Shown: in pieces, positions 7,663 to 16,639 of the stretch
Layout of the letters: the number at the start of each line of letters is the position of its first letter
Position numbering within the stretch: the first letter of the stretch is position 1
Source of the DNA: Nitrospinaceae bacterium
GTDB lineage: Bacteria > UBA8248
NCBI GenBank assembly: GCA_018669005.1
Contig: JABJAL010000007.1
Coordinates: 1-57,209, forward strand
Length of the DNA stretch: 57,209 nucleotides
Direction: 5' to 3'
Notes under the pieces: generated by a model
Databases searched by the model: none
Seen by the model: the letters and a program-made list of their open reading frames with translations, nothing else
What the model was told of the DNA's origin: nothing
Made by a program: the position numbers and the translations under genes

Positions 7663-9195
7663 ATGAAGAAAAAGTTGGTTTTAGCACTTGTTTTGGCAGT
7701 GTCCTTCATGTGGACCTCTGGAACGGTAAATGCAGCATCCAAGGGGAAGATTGTTCTGGGTATGGCGGGGAAGCTCACAACCTTTGACCCGCACAGATTC
7801 AGCTCTCTTCCGATTTCAATGCATCACCCGAACATTTTCGATACTTTGCTTGCACGTAAGGCGGACGGCAGCTTGGTTCCCCATCTAGCGAAAAGCTACA
7901 AGATGGCGAGCCCGAATGTCTGGGAGTTCAAGCTTCGTGAGGGGATCAATTTTAGTAATGGTGCACCGGTGAATTCAGAGGCCGTGAAGTTCAGCTTTGA
8001 GCGGATTTTAGACCGTAAGTTGAAGTCTAAGCAGTATAGTTACTTCAAAACTATCGAAAAGGTAGAAGCAGTTGATAAGTACACGGTTCGAATTCACACG
8101 AAAAAAGCGGACCCGATGCTTCCTCCAACTCTGGCTATCTACGGATTTATAGTTCCTCCCAAGTATTATAAAAAACACAACAAGAAATTCTTGGCTCGCA
8201 ATCCTATTGGTAGCGGTCCCTACGTCTTGAAGAAATGGCGTAAGGGAGAGGAAGTGATTTACGAAGAAAATCCGAACGCTTGGAGAAAACCTAAGGTCAA
8301 GACAGCTGTCATTAAATTCATTCCCGAGTCGACCACGAGAGTATCAGCACTCATCTCGGGCGATGTGGATATGATTGATAACTTGCCTCCTGGTCTCCAG
8401 AGCCGTGTTAGGTCAAGCAGTGCTAAGGTTATCGCCAAGCAGTCTCCAAGGACTCACTATATCCTTATGGTCATCAAGAAAAATGCGCCTTGGAATGATG
8501 TTCGTGTGCGATTGGCTATGAACCTTGCCATAGATACAGCATCCATCACGAAGAATATTATGATGGGATTCGCTAAACCTGTGGCAATTTTGGATGGTCC
8601 CACCAGCTTTGGACACAACCCGAAACTGAAGCCTTATCCGTACAACCCGACCAAAGCGAAGAAACTGCTTGTCGAAGCTGGATTCGGCAAAGGTTTTTCG
8701 TTTGACGTTTATATTCCTCGTGGCCGCTTTATGATGGGTAAGGAAGCACTCGCTGGAATCGCAGGCCAGTGGGCTAGGGTCGGAATAAAGGCAAATGTCA
8801 AGGTTATGGAATGGGGGGCGATGAAAAAGATCGTCACCAACAGAAATAAATTTGATGACGATGTGAAGCCTTTCCTTTACTACTTGGCACGCATGAATAC
8901 TGCTTTCAGCACACAGCATATGTTTTCTGGCGCGATTAGTAGCCGCTCCATTTACGGCGGGTTCCGTGACAAGGAAGTGGATAAAATGATCGCAGAAGCC
9001 AGACAGACATTGGATAATGCGCAGAGAGAAAAAAAATACCAGGAAATTGGTCGTGTATTACGAGATGTGAAAGTACCTATTGTTTCCCTGTATCAGGAAT
9101 ATCGGATATATGGTGTGGGCAAGAAAATTGATTGGACTCCACGAGCTGACGGAAAATTGATTGCTTCTGAAGTAGGACTGGCTGGCTCGAATTAG
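7663..9195 (+). CDS. ABC transporter substrate-binding protein, peptide/nickel (DppA/OppA) type
   Basis: A 510-residue SBP_bac_5 family protein that captures peptides or similar solutes in the periplasm for an ABC importer. The N-terminus is a clear Sec signal (MKKKLVLALVLAVSF, cleavage after VNA) with no lipobox Cys, so it should be freely periplasmic. The family block 'FDPHRFSSL...HPNIFDTLL' and 'LAKSYKMASPNVWEFKLREG' is near the N-terminus, with 'AMNLAIDTASITKNIMMG' in the middle. I start at ATG 7663 (AGGAGA upstream, directly before the signal peptide). It is followed by a strong hairpin and then two permease genes. Confidence 0.93.
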   Translation: MKKKLVLALVLAVSFMWTSGTVNAASKGKIVLGMAGKLTTFDPHRFSSLPISMHHPNIFDTLLARKADGSLVPHLAKSYKMASPNVWEFKLREGINFSNGAPVNSEAVKFSFERILDRKLKSKQYSYFKTIEKVEAVDKYTVRIHTKKADPMLPPTLAIYGFIVPPKYYKKHNKKFLARNPIGSGPYVLKKWRKGEEVIYEENPNAWRKPKVKTAVIKFIPESTTRVSALISGDVDMIDNLPPGLQSRVRSSSAKVIAKQSPRTHYILMVIKKNAPWNDVRVRLAMNLAIDTASITKNIMMGFAKPVAILDGPTSFGHNPKLKPYPYNPTKAKKLLVEAGFGKGFSFDVYIPRGRFMMGKEALAGIAGQWARVGIKANVKVMEWGAMKKIVTNRNKFDDDVKPFLYYLARMNTAFSTQHMFSGAISSRSIYGGFRDKEVDKMIAEARQTLDNAQREKKYQEIGRVLRDVKVPIVSLYQEYRIYGVGKKIDWTPRADGKLIASEVGLAGSN

Positions 9196-9208
9196 ATTTA
9201 ATTGTTGC

Positions 9209-9252
9209 GCAGCGTCCCGGCGAGTTGAGATTAAGATTCGCCGGGGCGCTGC
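9209..9252 (+). repeat. Intercistronic stem-loop between binding-protein gene and permease genes
   Basis: A 15-base-pair stem (9209-9223 with 9238-9252, one G.U pair) with a 14-base loop, 14 bases after the binding-protein stop codon and 35 bases before the permease start. There is no T-run directly after it. Such hairpins in binding-protein operons commonly protect the upstream mRNA so that the binding protein is made in excess; that function is inferred here. Confidence 0.75.
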
Positions 9253-9286
9253 AACCTCCCCCCAATTTTTCTCTGTGGAAATATAG

Positions 9287-10204
9287 ATGGGTAGTTATTT
9301 TATTAAGCGAGTAATCCAAGCAGTTTTTCTACTAAAATTAGTTATGATATTAGTTTTTCTGCTGCTGCACATGACGGGCGACCCTGTTTTAGTAATGATG
9401 GACACCGACGCGACTCGAGAAGATATCGCGGAGATGAGAAAAGTGATGGGCTTCGATCAGCCGCTGTGGGTCCAGTATGGTCGTTTTTTTAAAGGTGCGC
9501 TTCGGGGAGATTTCGGTGAATCAATAGAGCACGGGGAGTCCGCAATGGGCCTTGTGCTGGAGCATTTTCCAGCGACCCTGGAGATGGCTTTGGGTGCGTT
9601 CTTGTTCGCGGCAGTTATTGGAATTCCATTCGGTTGTTTAGCTGCGTTCAAGGAAGGGTCGCTATACGACAAGAGTTGTGTGGGGATTACCGTTCTGATT
9701 CAGGCAATACCTGATTTCTGGCTCGCTATCATGTTCATCATGTTTTTCTCGGTTTTTCTTGGTATTTTGCCCTCGTTCGGCAGAGGTGGTTGGCAGCATT
9801 TCATCATGCCAGCCTTTGCTGCGTCGACTTACCATCTGGCGCGTCTGGCGCGGCTCATGCGCTCGCAGATGCTTGAGGTCATGCGCCAGGATTACATCAA
9901 GACCGCAAGATCAAAGGGGTTGAACGAGAAAGTTATTCTCATGGTTCATGCGCTCAAGAACTCCGCTATACCTATTGTAACGGTCTTGGGCCTCGATTTA
10001 GGAATCTTACTCGGGGGCACGGTGATTATTGAAGTTGTTTTCGCATGGCCGGGTGTTGGACGGCTTGTTATTGAAGCGATTTCGAATAGAGATTTCCCAA
10101 TCGTGCAGTCAGCCGTTTTTCTGATGGCCTCGGGGTTTGTTTTGATTAATTTGACAGTTGATCTGCTCTACGCTTATCTCGATCCTAGGATATCCTACTC
10201 ATGA
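9287..10204 (+). CDS. ABC transporter permease, DppB type
   Basis: A 305-residue inner-membrane permease of the binding-protein-dependent (BPD) family, expected to form the pore with the next gene's product. About six membrane spans are visible, beginning with a strongly hydrophobic N-terminal span (residues 9-30) and followed by the periplasmic segment 'VMGFDQPLWVQYGRF' typical of DppB. The cytoplasmic EAA loop that docks to the ATPase is 'RQDYIKTARSKGLNEKVILMVHALKN'-like, around residue 205. The stop overlaps the next gene's start (ATGA). No ATPase gene is present nearby. Confidence 0.93.
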   Translation: MGSYFIKRVIQAVFLLKLVMILVFLLLHMTGDPVLVMMDTDATREDIAEMRKVMGFDQPLWVQYGRFFKGALRGDFGESIEHGESAMGLVLEHFPATLEMALGAFLFAAVIGIPFGCLAAFKEGSLYDKSCVGITVLIQAIPDFWLAIMFIMFFSVFLGILPSFGRGGWQHFIMPAFAASTYHLARLARLMRSQMLEVMRQDYIKTARSKGLNEKVILMVHALKNSAIPIVTVLGLDLGILLGGTVIIEVVFAWPGVGRLVIEAISNRDFPIVQSAVFLMASGFVLINLTVDLLYAYLDPRISYS

Positions 10205-11124
10205 GCTCGATTACGCAGGAGAGCGAGTCTCCTCTACACTTCGATGATGATGGACTGCTCCGCGAGAGTAGTCGATGGCAGAAGGCCATGTCGTCGCTTC
10301 GTAAGGATAAATCCGCCCTGTTTGGTGTCTTAATTCTGCTGGCGGTTGTTCTTTGTGCCATTCTGGCTCCTGTTATCTCGCCGGCTAATCCACACGAGCA
10401 GCTCCTAAGCCGTGCCCTGAAGCCTCTTCTGTGGTCTGACGGGCAGCGGATTTTTATTTTGGGAACAGATCATCTTGGAAGAGATTTTCTTAGTCGTCTC
10501 ATTTACGGCACGCGAATATCTCTTATGGTTGGTTTTTTCGCAGTATTTCTTACAGGAAGTGTCGGACTACTAGTGGGTTTGTTGTCGGGGTACTTTGGGG
10601 GGAAAGTAGACTTTGTCTTTATGCGTTTGGTCGATCTAATCCTATCTTTTCCATTTATTCTATTGGCTCTTGCTACCATCGCCATTGTCGGACCGAGTTT
10701 GACGGTCCTGATTCTCGTCATGTCGATGCGTATATGGGTGATCTACGCCCGGGTGGTGCGGGGCGAGGTCCTCTCCTTGCGTGAGCAGGAGTTTGTTCAG
10801 GGGGCCCGAAGCATCGGTAGCAGCCATGTCCGTATTATTTTTAGACACATACTTCCAAATGTCCTCGCGCCCGTTATTATCATCGCTTCTCTCTATTTGG
10901 GCAGGATGATTATTATCGAGGCGGGCCTTAGTTTTCTGGGGCTGGGCGTTCCGCCACCAACGCCCACATGGGGCGGTTTGTTGAGCGATGGGAAAGTTCA
11001 TCTGTACACCGCCTGGTGGGTGGTTACTTTTCCCGGCCTTGCCATTACGATTACTGTGTTGGGTTCCAATCTGGTGGGCGATTGGCTTAGGAATGTATTA
11101 GATCCGCGTCTTCAATCCTTGTAG
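10201..11124 (+). CDS. ABC transporter permease, DppC type
   Basis: A 307-residue inner-membrane permease, partner of the preceding DppB-like protein; translation is probably coupled through the ATGA overlap. An N-terminal cytoplasmic tail of about 35 residues leads into the first span. 'LGTDHLGRDFLSRLIYGTRISL' is the DppC family signature, and the EAA loop is around 'EQEFVQGARSIGSSHVRIIFR'. The C-terminal 'VPPPTPTWGGLLSDG' is also family-typical. The two ATP-hydrolysing subunits (DppD/DppF) are not encoded in the window, so the transporter must use ATPases from elsewhere. Confidence 0.93.
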   Translation: MSSITQESESPLHFDDDGLLRESSRWQKAMSSLRKDKSALFGVLILLAVVLCAILAPVISPANPHEQLLSRALKPLLWSDGQRIFILGTDHLGRDFLSRLIYGTRISLMVGFFAVFLTGSVGLLVGLLSGYFGGKVDFVFMRLVDLILSFPFILLALATIAIVGPSLTVLILVMSMRIWVIYARVVRGEVLSLREQEFVQGARSIGSSHVRIIFRHILPNVLAPVIIIASLYLGRMIIIEAGLSFLGLGVPPPTPTWGGLLSDGKVHLYTAWWVVTFPGLAITITVLGSNLVGDWLRNVLDPRLQSL

Positions 11125-11160
11125 GTATTTTTTCATAGAGCGTATACAGGAGAATAATTC

Positions 11161-12189
11161 ATGTGTGCTGAGCCATTAAAGGTAGCAGTCGTAGGTCTTG
11201 GGCGTTGGGGGAATACATTGGCCTCCGCAATACAGGATACGGAGAATGTGAAGGTCGTGGATTGCTTCACTCGGACGCCTGAAAAAAGAAAAGCGTTCAC
11301 CGAAAAATTTGATTGTGCCGAGCAAGAAACTTACGAAGCGGTACTTGAAAATCCTGACGTTGACGCCGTTGTCATCTCAGCGCCAAACAATAAGCATTCT
11401 GAGCTGGCTGTCGCTGCGGCCAGAGCGGGAAAACACGTATTCGTGGACAAACCTATTGCGGCCAATCTTACGGACGCCAAGGAAATGATCAAGGCGTGTG
11501 ATGACGCTGGTGTGACGCTAGCCGTGGGCGCAAGCTCGCGCCGCCTCAAGGGCCACCGATTGTTTAAAAAGATTCTCGATGAAGGGGCGCTGGGCACTAT
11601 CGCGTTGGCCGAAACCAATTATTCTAACGACCGTGGGCTTCACTACACGCCAGAGAACTGGCAGTGGTATGCCTCGGGATCTCCGGGCGGCCCGTTAATG
11701 CAAGTTGCGATACACCAGGTTGATAATCTTATGTACTTGTTCGGGAAGGTTAAGAAGGTCTCTGCTGCATTTAGTAAAATTAAAACCAAATCTGAGATTC
11801 CTGATGTTTGTGTCCTCTGGCTTGAATTCGAGTCGGGTCTCTTGGGTACACTCGGCACGAGCTTCATTAGCCCGCGGACACCGAACGGACGGTTTAATTA
11901 TTTTCTCAACGCTTATGGTGATGAGGCGAATCTTTATCATGACCGTTGGGATGGGATTTTCACACTGAAAAAAGATGGAGTAGGTCGAGAGCGTATCGAT
12001 TACGAGGAATACAAGGGCCACGCTTATCTGGTTGAGGAGTTTGATGATTTTGCCGGGGCGGTACGGGAGAACCGCTCACCCGAGGTAGGTGGGCCTGAAG
12101 GCCTACATGTGTTGGGTATCGTGCTTGCTGCGATGGAATCGTTCGAGCGTGGACAGCCGGTGGAAATAGCAGAAATTATTGCAAGATAG
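11161..12189 (+). CDS. Gfo/Idh/MocA family NAD(P)-dependent oxidoreductase
   Basis: A 342-residue two-domain cytoplasmic oxidoreductase that typically acts on sugars, inositols or sugar acids. The N-terminal Rossmann motif is GLGRWGNTLA, the family 'EKP' motif appears as 'VDKPIA' at about residue 98, and the C-terminal alpha/beta domain starts with 'GALGTIALAETNYS' and carries 'GGPLMQVAIHQVDNLMYLFG' with the catalytic His. AGGAG lies 8 bases upstream of ATG. It follows the transporter genes by 36 bases and is likely in the same operon, suggesting that an imported sugar-like compound is oxidised. Substrate not determinable. Confidence 0.9.
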   Translation: MCAEPLKVAVVGLGRWGNTLASAIQDTENVKVVDCFTRTPEKRKAFTEKFDCAEQETYEAVLENPDVDAVVISAPNNKHSELAVAAARAGKHVFVDKPIAANLTDAKEMIKACDDAGVTLAVGASSRRLKGHRLFKKILDEGALGTIALAETNYSNDRGLHYTPENWQWYASGSPGGPLMQVAIHQVDNLMYLFGKVKKVSAAFSKIKTKSEIPDVCVLWLEFESGLLGTLGTSFISPRTPNGRFNYFLNAYGDEANLYHDRWDGIFTLKKDGVGRERIDYEEYKGHAYLVEEFDDFAGAVRENRSPEVGGPEGLHVLGIVLAAMESFERGQPVEIAEIIAR

Positions 12190-12248
12190 GAGACTTTTTA
12201 ATTCATTAACTACCTGGGAAATCTGGGTGCGGAAGAAAAGAGGTGTAT

Positions 12249-13526
12249 ATGATTGATTTTCGATTAACTGAAAAACAGCTTGAGTACCAGAAAATTGCAC
12301 ATGATTTTGCCCGGGACGAAATTCGTCCGATAAGTCTTGAACTTGATCATCAAGAAGATCCCATGAAAGCGGCGTATATGCCTCATCTTCTTGAAAAGCT
12401 GAATGCCGTTGGTCTGAGGACCATGAGCATTCCCGAGGAGTATGGCGGCGGTGGGGTTGATGATTTGTTGACCCATTGCCTGGTGGGCGAGGAAATTTCC
12501 TGGGGCGATCGAGGAGCTACGGGCTTTCTTCTCTCTACCACAAAAATCGCTCACATACTTACCAGCGAGCTAATCGAAGATAAAGAAATGGCGATGCATT
12601 GGCTCCGTGAATATGTCAAAGACCCCACCTTCTTGATCGGAACCGCGACAACCGAGCCGCTGGCAGGAGCGGAGAATCAGCTTCCCTACAACGGTGTGGA
12701 TGGCGGATACCGGACCACGGCTGTCCTAGAGGGCGACAATTACATCGTCAACGGTAAAAAACATTTTATTTCGAACGTTGGTTGGGCGAAATTGATGTTT
12801 GTTTTCGTTCGGACCGATCCGAGCGTGGGTGTCGAGCAGGGCGCTACGTTGTTGATGGTTCCAATGGATACGCCTGGGGTATCGATGGGGAAGGTTCACA
12901 ACAAACTGGGATACCGCCTGAACCAGAATGCGGAAATTATTTTTGAGAATGCAAAGATTCCTGTTAAGTACCGTGTCGGCCCGCATAATGCTGGTGTCTC
13001 ATACATACGCCGTCATCTTCGGGGTGATGCCCTGATCAACGCGGCGGGCCAGATAGGCACCGCACGCGCGGCCTACGAGGCTTCCCTTGAGTACGCAAAG
13101 AGCCGCATCGCCAGCGGTCGGCCCATCGCGCACCATCAGTCCATTGGCATCAAGCTTGTTGATATGTACACCAAGCTCGAGGCGGCTCGTGCGTTGGTTT
13201 GGAAGGGTGCCTGGCAGCAAGACATGCGTCACGAAATTCCTATCGATCCACCGATGACATTGGCGGCCAGTGCTTTTGCTCACGAAATTTCTTGCGACGT
13301 GACGAAAATGGCGATGGAAATTCACGCAGGCGTTGGTGTTCAGCGTGAAAACTTTCTCGAAAAATGGTTCCGCGATTGCCACAACATGCTTTTCTCGAGC
13401 GATGGCGGTAACAACATGAAAAAAGTTCGGGCGATGTATGCCCTGACCGGCGAGTGGGGTGCCAGGAGCGATGACGAGAATCCCATCAAAGGCGGGGCGT
13501 ATGTGGCTGTAGGGGACGGCCTCTAA
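12249..13526 (+). CDS. Acyl-CoA dehydrogenase family flavoprotein, paralogue 1
   Basis: A 425-residue FAD enzyme of the acyl-CoA dehydrogenase family, in which an acyl-CoA alpha,beta bond is oxidised. It has the N-terminal helical domain with 'IPEEYGGGGVDD', the FAD/substrate beta domain ('ATTEPLAGAEN', 'YIVNGKKHFISN') and the C-terminal helical domain ('ARAAYEASLEYAKSR', 'GVGVQRENF'). The place where most members carry the catalytic Glu (Y-E-G-T) reads 'SDGGN', so the base would be Asp or lie elsewhere. I start at ATG 12249 (AGAGG 5 bases upstream). A C-terminal extension of about 25 residues is absent from the downstream paralogue at 13694, with which it shares long identical stretches. Confidence 0.9.
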   Translation: MIDFRLTEKQLEYQKIAHDFARDEIRPISLELDHQEDPMKAAYMPHLLEKLNAVGLRTMSIPEEYGGGGVDDLLTHCLVGEEISWGDRGATGFLLSTTKIAHILTSELIEDKEMAMHWLREYVKDPTFLIGTATTEPLAGAENQLPYNGVDGGYRTTAVLEGDNYIVNGKKHFISNVGWAKLMFVFVRTDPSVGVEQGATLLMVPMDTPGVSMGKVHNKLGYRLNQNAEIIFENAKIPVKYRVGPHNAGVSYIRRHLRGDALINAAGQIGTARAAYEASLEYAKSRIASGRPIAHHQSIGIKLVDMYTKLEAARALVWKGAWQQDMRHEIPIDPPMTLAASAFAHEISCDVTKMAMEIHAGVGVQRENFLEKWFRDCHNMLFSSDGGNNMKKVRAMYALTGEWGARSDDENPIKGGAYVAVGDGL

Positions 13527-13693
13527 AAACAATTAGTTACCAGCGCGGTATCGCTGTCCCTCGTATTCTGCGATAATAGGTCTATAAGACAATACCTGTA
13601 GACTTTGTGTCCTTGATGTTGATTTTATTTATGTGGCTGAAGCGGATGGATAAAGTTGTCGGCTGAATTCTTTATTATTAGGGGAGAGTTAAT

Positions 13694-14908
13694 ATGTTTG
13701 ACTATCGTCTGACGGATGAGCAACTGGCGCTGCAACAACTGGCCCATGAGTTTGCTGAAAAAGAGGTGCGTCCCATCGGATTGGAGTTGGACCACAATCC
13801 GGATCCCGCCAAATCAGCATATATGGAACCCCTCTTGGAGAAGGCTGACAAAGTGGGTCTTCGGACTATGGGTATCCCCGAGAAATACGGCGGAGGCGGA
13901 ATTGACGATCTATTCTCGCATTGTATCGTGGCCGAAGAGCTCTCCTGGGGAAATCGCGGAATTTGCGGGATGCTTCTTTCTGCGACGAAAATTGCTCATA
14001 TCATGTGCAGTGAACTCTGTCCCTCCGAGGAGCTTCGCGCAAAATGGCTTCGCGCCTATTGCGATGACCCGAATTTTCTCATTTCGACGGCCACGACCGA
14101 GCCCAACTCGGGCTCTGAGAACCTCCTGCCCTACAGCGCGCCCGATGCGGGATACAGAACTTCGGCTGTCCGTGAGGGCGATGAATATGTGATCAACGGG
14201 ATGAAGCATTTCGTCTCGAATATCGGCTGGGCGAAATTGTATTTCGTCTATGTACGCACCGATCAGACGAAAGGAGTGAATGAAGGCGCATCCCTGATGA
14301 TGATCCCGCGGGATACGCCCGGAATCTCTCACGGCAGAGTGCATGACAAGATGGGCTACCGCTTGAACCTGAACCGAGAGTTGATGATGGACAACGTCCG
14401 CATCCCGGTGGAATACCGGATGGGACCGGAGAATTGCGGAGTTGGATATATTCGCAATCATATGCGAGGAGATGCGCTGATTAATGCAGCGGCGATGGTG
14501 GGGCTGGCCCGTGCTGCCTACGAGGATACGCTTGAGTATGCGAAAACCCGTGTTGCCAGCGGCAAGCCCATCATCGAGCATCAGGCGATTGCCTCAAAGA
14601 TTATCGACATGTACACGGGCATCGAAGCCGCTCGAGCATATGTTTTGTATGGCGCATGGCGTGTCGACGCCGCGTGGAACGGCGTTGAAGGCAAGAAAAT
14701 TCCGGGCGATCCGAAGATGTCCGCATCGGCCAGTTATTTCGCCCACGAAGTTGCCTGCGACGTTACGCGCGCTGCCATGGAAATTCATGGTGGAATGGGT
14801 GTAATGAAGGAAATTCCGATCGAGATGTATTTCCGTGACGCACACAACATGATGCACAGTGATGGCGGAAATATTATGAAACGCCTTAAGGCGATTAAAG
14901 GTCTTTAA
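13694..14908 (+). CDS. Acyl-CoA dehydrogenase family flavoprotein, paralogue 2
   Basis: A 404-residue paralogue of the gene at 12249, collinear through the whole length ('IPEKYGGGGIDDLFSHC', 'GDALINAAAMVGLARAAYE', 'MEIHGGMGVMKE'), clearly a tandem duplication that has diverged. The same alteration is present: the usual Y-E-G-T block reads H-S-D-G-G-N. GGGGAGAG precedes the ATG. A 167-base gap with no gene separates it from paralogue 1. A VOC-family gene follows by 17 bases and a metal-site-intact M24 gene follows a terminator. A two-subunit or substrate-specialised pair is possible; the substrate is unknown. Confidence 0.9.
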   Translation: MFDYRLTDEQLALQQLAHEFAEKEVRPIGLELDHNPDPAKSAYMEPLLEKADKVGLRTMGIPEKYGGGGIDDLFSHCIVAEELSWGNRGICGMLLSATKIAHIMCSELCPSEELRAKWLRAYCDDPNFLISTATTEPNSGSENLLPYSAPDAGYRTSAVREGDEYVINGMKHFVSNIGWAKLYFVYVRTDQTKGVNEGASLMMIPRDTPGISHGRVHDKMGYRLNLNRELMMDNVRIPVEYRMGPENCGVGYIRNHMRGDALINAAAMVGLARAAYEDTLEYAKTRVASGKPIIEHQAIASKIIDMYTGIEAARAYVLYGAWRVDAAWNGVEGKKIPGDPKMSASASYFAHEVACDVTRAAMEIHGGMGVMKEIPIEMYFRDAHNMMHSDGGNIMKRLKAIKGL

Positions 14909-14925
14909 ACTCAAGCAAGGAGAAC

Positions 14926-15315
14926 ATGGGCGATATGGCAATTCGAGTGCATCACATTCATCATGTGGCAAAAGATCCGCATGTGGCGGCTAATTTTTAT
15001 ATCGAGCACTTTGGCGGCACACTTCATACGGATGAAATCGAATATGTTGGCTCCCCTTACATGAGTGTCATGCTTGATGGGGTGGAAATTCGAATCCGCG
15101 GGCTCCGTCCCGGCGATGACGAGGAAATGTTGAATGTAGGGCGCGGTCTGCACCATTTTGGCATCGAAGTGGATGATCTGAAGTCCTTTGCCGAAAAATT
15201 GGAGAAAGCTGGTGTCGAATTTACCAAGAAACCGGGGCCGGGTGTGCTCGGTTCTACGACCTCCTTCATCAAGGCGCCCGACAACGTCTTGATTGAACTG
15301 GTACAGGAGCCGTAA
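14926..15315 (+). CDS. VOC-superfamily (glyoxalase-fold) protein
   Basis: A 129-residue protein with two beta-alpha-beta-beta-beta modules of the vicinal-oxygen-chelate fold. Metal-ligand candidates are the His in 'VHHIHHVA' at the start, 'LHHFGIEVDD' in the second module and the Glu near the end in 'NVLIELVQEP'. Proteins of this type include methylmalonyl-CoA epimerase, glyoxalase I and ring-cleavage dioxygenases; 'GLHHFGIEVDDL...LEKAGVEF' most resembles the epimerase/glyoxalase branch. AGGAGA lies upstream of ATG. It sits 17 bases after the acyl-CoA dehydrogenase paralogue and is followed by a terminator, so it should end that operon. Confidence 0.85.
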   Translation: MGDMAIRVHHIHHVAKDPHVAANFYIEHFGGTLHTDEIEYVGSPYMSVMLDGVEIRIRGLRPGDDEEMLNVGRGLHHFGIEVDDLKSFAEKLEKAGVEFTKKPGPGVLGSTTSFIKAPDNVLIELVQEP

Positions 15316-15346
15316 GATTTTGATTTGTTTTGACTAGCGATTTTTT

Positions 15347-15380
15347 GTCCCTGCCTTGTTCGAAAGGCAGGGACATTTTC
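15347..15380 (+). terminator. Rho-independent terminator after the acyl-CoA dehydrogenase/VOC operon
   Basis: A perfect 11-base-pair stem (15347-15357 with 15364-15374), loop GTTCGA, followed by ATTTTCTTTT. A T6 run also precedes the stem, so it could work in both directions. It lies 31 bases after the VOC stop codon. Confidence 0.9.
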
Positions 15381-15415
15381 TTTTAAGTGTAATTTTTTAT
15401 GGGGGCGTAATTGAA

Positions 15416-16639
15416 ATGGTTAATTTCGCACGCGGTCAGTTTATGGTTGATTACGAGCAACGGGTTGATTTGAATGCATTGCGCTCAAAGCGTGTTGATA
15501 AGACGCAGCTGTTCATGAAAGAGGCCGGTGTCGATGCGCTTTTCATGACGAAGGTGGAAAACGTCCGCTATCTTACCAGCCTACGTGCCTCATTTCTGGC
15601 GCACCGGGAAGGCGTGCGGGCGATGACACTCGTTACGCAGAGTGAAAAGCCTCATCTGTTCACGAACGGGGGAGAGATTCCTCGTATCACGCGCGACATG
15701 CCGTGGATCGATCATTTCCACAGCATGCCCAAACTCGAAGAGCAGCAGCTCATGGACAAGATGGTCCGCGAGGTCCTGAAGCCCGCTCTTGAGGATCTTG
15801 GCATCAAGAGCGGCAAGCTCGGGGTCGATCTCATGGGCTTTCACCTGATGAGTTCGCTTCAGCGGATTTTGCCGGATATGGAATTGGTGGACGGCGATAC
15901 CCTGATGCACAAGGTGCGGCGCATTAAGCTCGACGAAGAGATTTATATGATCCGCGAGGCGAGTGCCATTGCGGATGCCGTGTGTGAGGAAGCGATGGAG
16001 AGGGTGAAGCCGGGTGTCCGCGAGTGTGATGTCGCGGCCGATGCCATGAAGGTGCTTCACCACTACGGTGCCGAAATGGCGCATCTGGTTTCTCCGTTCG
16101 TCGCCTCGGGAGAGCACATGTCTCCGCCGGCGCGATATGCTACCGACAAGATCATGCGGAATGGCGATATCGTATTCATCGACATCGGCGCGCAGTGGAA
16201 CGGATATTTCGGGGACGTCGCCCGGACGATGATCTGTGGTAAGCCCTCGGATTTTCAGAAAAAAGTTTATACAGCTGTCGCTGAAGCGCTGGGAAAAGGG
16301 CTTGAGCGCATGCGCCCGGGATATACGAATAAGGAAGTGGCGGAGGAAATCTGGGGTACGGCGAAAAAATACGGCCTCCATGACAACTGGTTTAGCCTGA
16401 GCATTGGACATGCCCTGGGAACATCGCCGAATGAGCCGCCCTATATCGGCGAGCCGGATCCTGATTCCGAGGTTGTGCCCCTTGAGCCCGGAATGGTGTT
16501 CGCGGTCGAGCCTTTGATCTGGGTGCCGGATGTTGTCGGTGGCGCAGGAGTTCGGATCGAGGAGACGGTCCTGATCACAGAGGACGGTAACAATATCCTG
16601 ACCCGTTGCTCGATGGACGATAGTCTGCTTTTGGACTAG
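15416..16639 (+). CDS. M24 family metallopeptidase (Xaa-Pro aminopeptidase type), intact metal site
   Basis: A 407-residue pita-bread hydrolase with an N-terminal creatinase-like domain and a C-terminal catalytic domain. All dinuclear metal ligands are visible: two Asp in 'FIDIGAQWNGYFGDVART', His in 'SIGHALGTSPNEPP', Glu in 'MVFAVEP' and Glu in 'GVRIEETVL'. This contrasts with the degenerate paralogue at 6485. The frame extends back to 15356, but that start lies inside the terminator hairpin, so I use ATG 15416. It could cleave Xaa-Pro peptides or hydrolyse other amide substrates; the context is catabolic. Confidence 0.88.
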   Translation: MVNFARGQFMVDYEQRVDLNALRSKRVDKTQLFMKEAGVDALFMTKVENVRYLTSLRASFLAHREGVRAMTLVTQSEKPHLFTNGGEIPRITRDMPWIDHFHSMPKLEEQQLMDKMVREVLKPALEDLGIKSGKLGVDLMGFHLMSSLQRILPDMELVDGDTLMHKVRRIKLDEEIYMIREASAIADAVCEEAMERVKPGVRECDVAADAMKVLHHYGAEMAHLVSPFVASGEHMSPPARYATDKIMRNGDIVFIDIGAQWNGYFGDVARTMICGKPSDFQKKVYTAVAEALGKGLERMRPGYTNKEVAEEIWGTAKKYGLHDNWFSLSIGHALGTSPNEPPYIGEPDPDSEVVPLEPGMVFAVEPLIWVPDVVGGAGVRIEETVLITEDGNNILTRCSMDDSLLLD

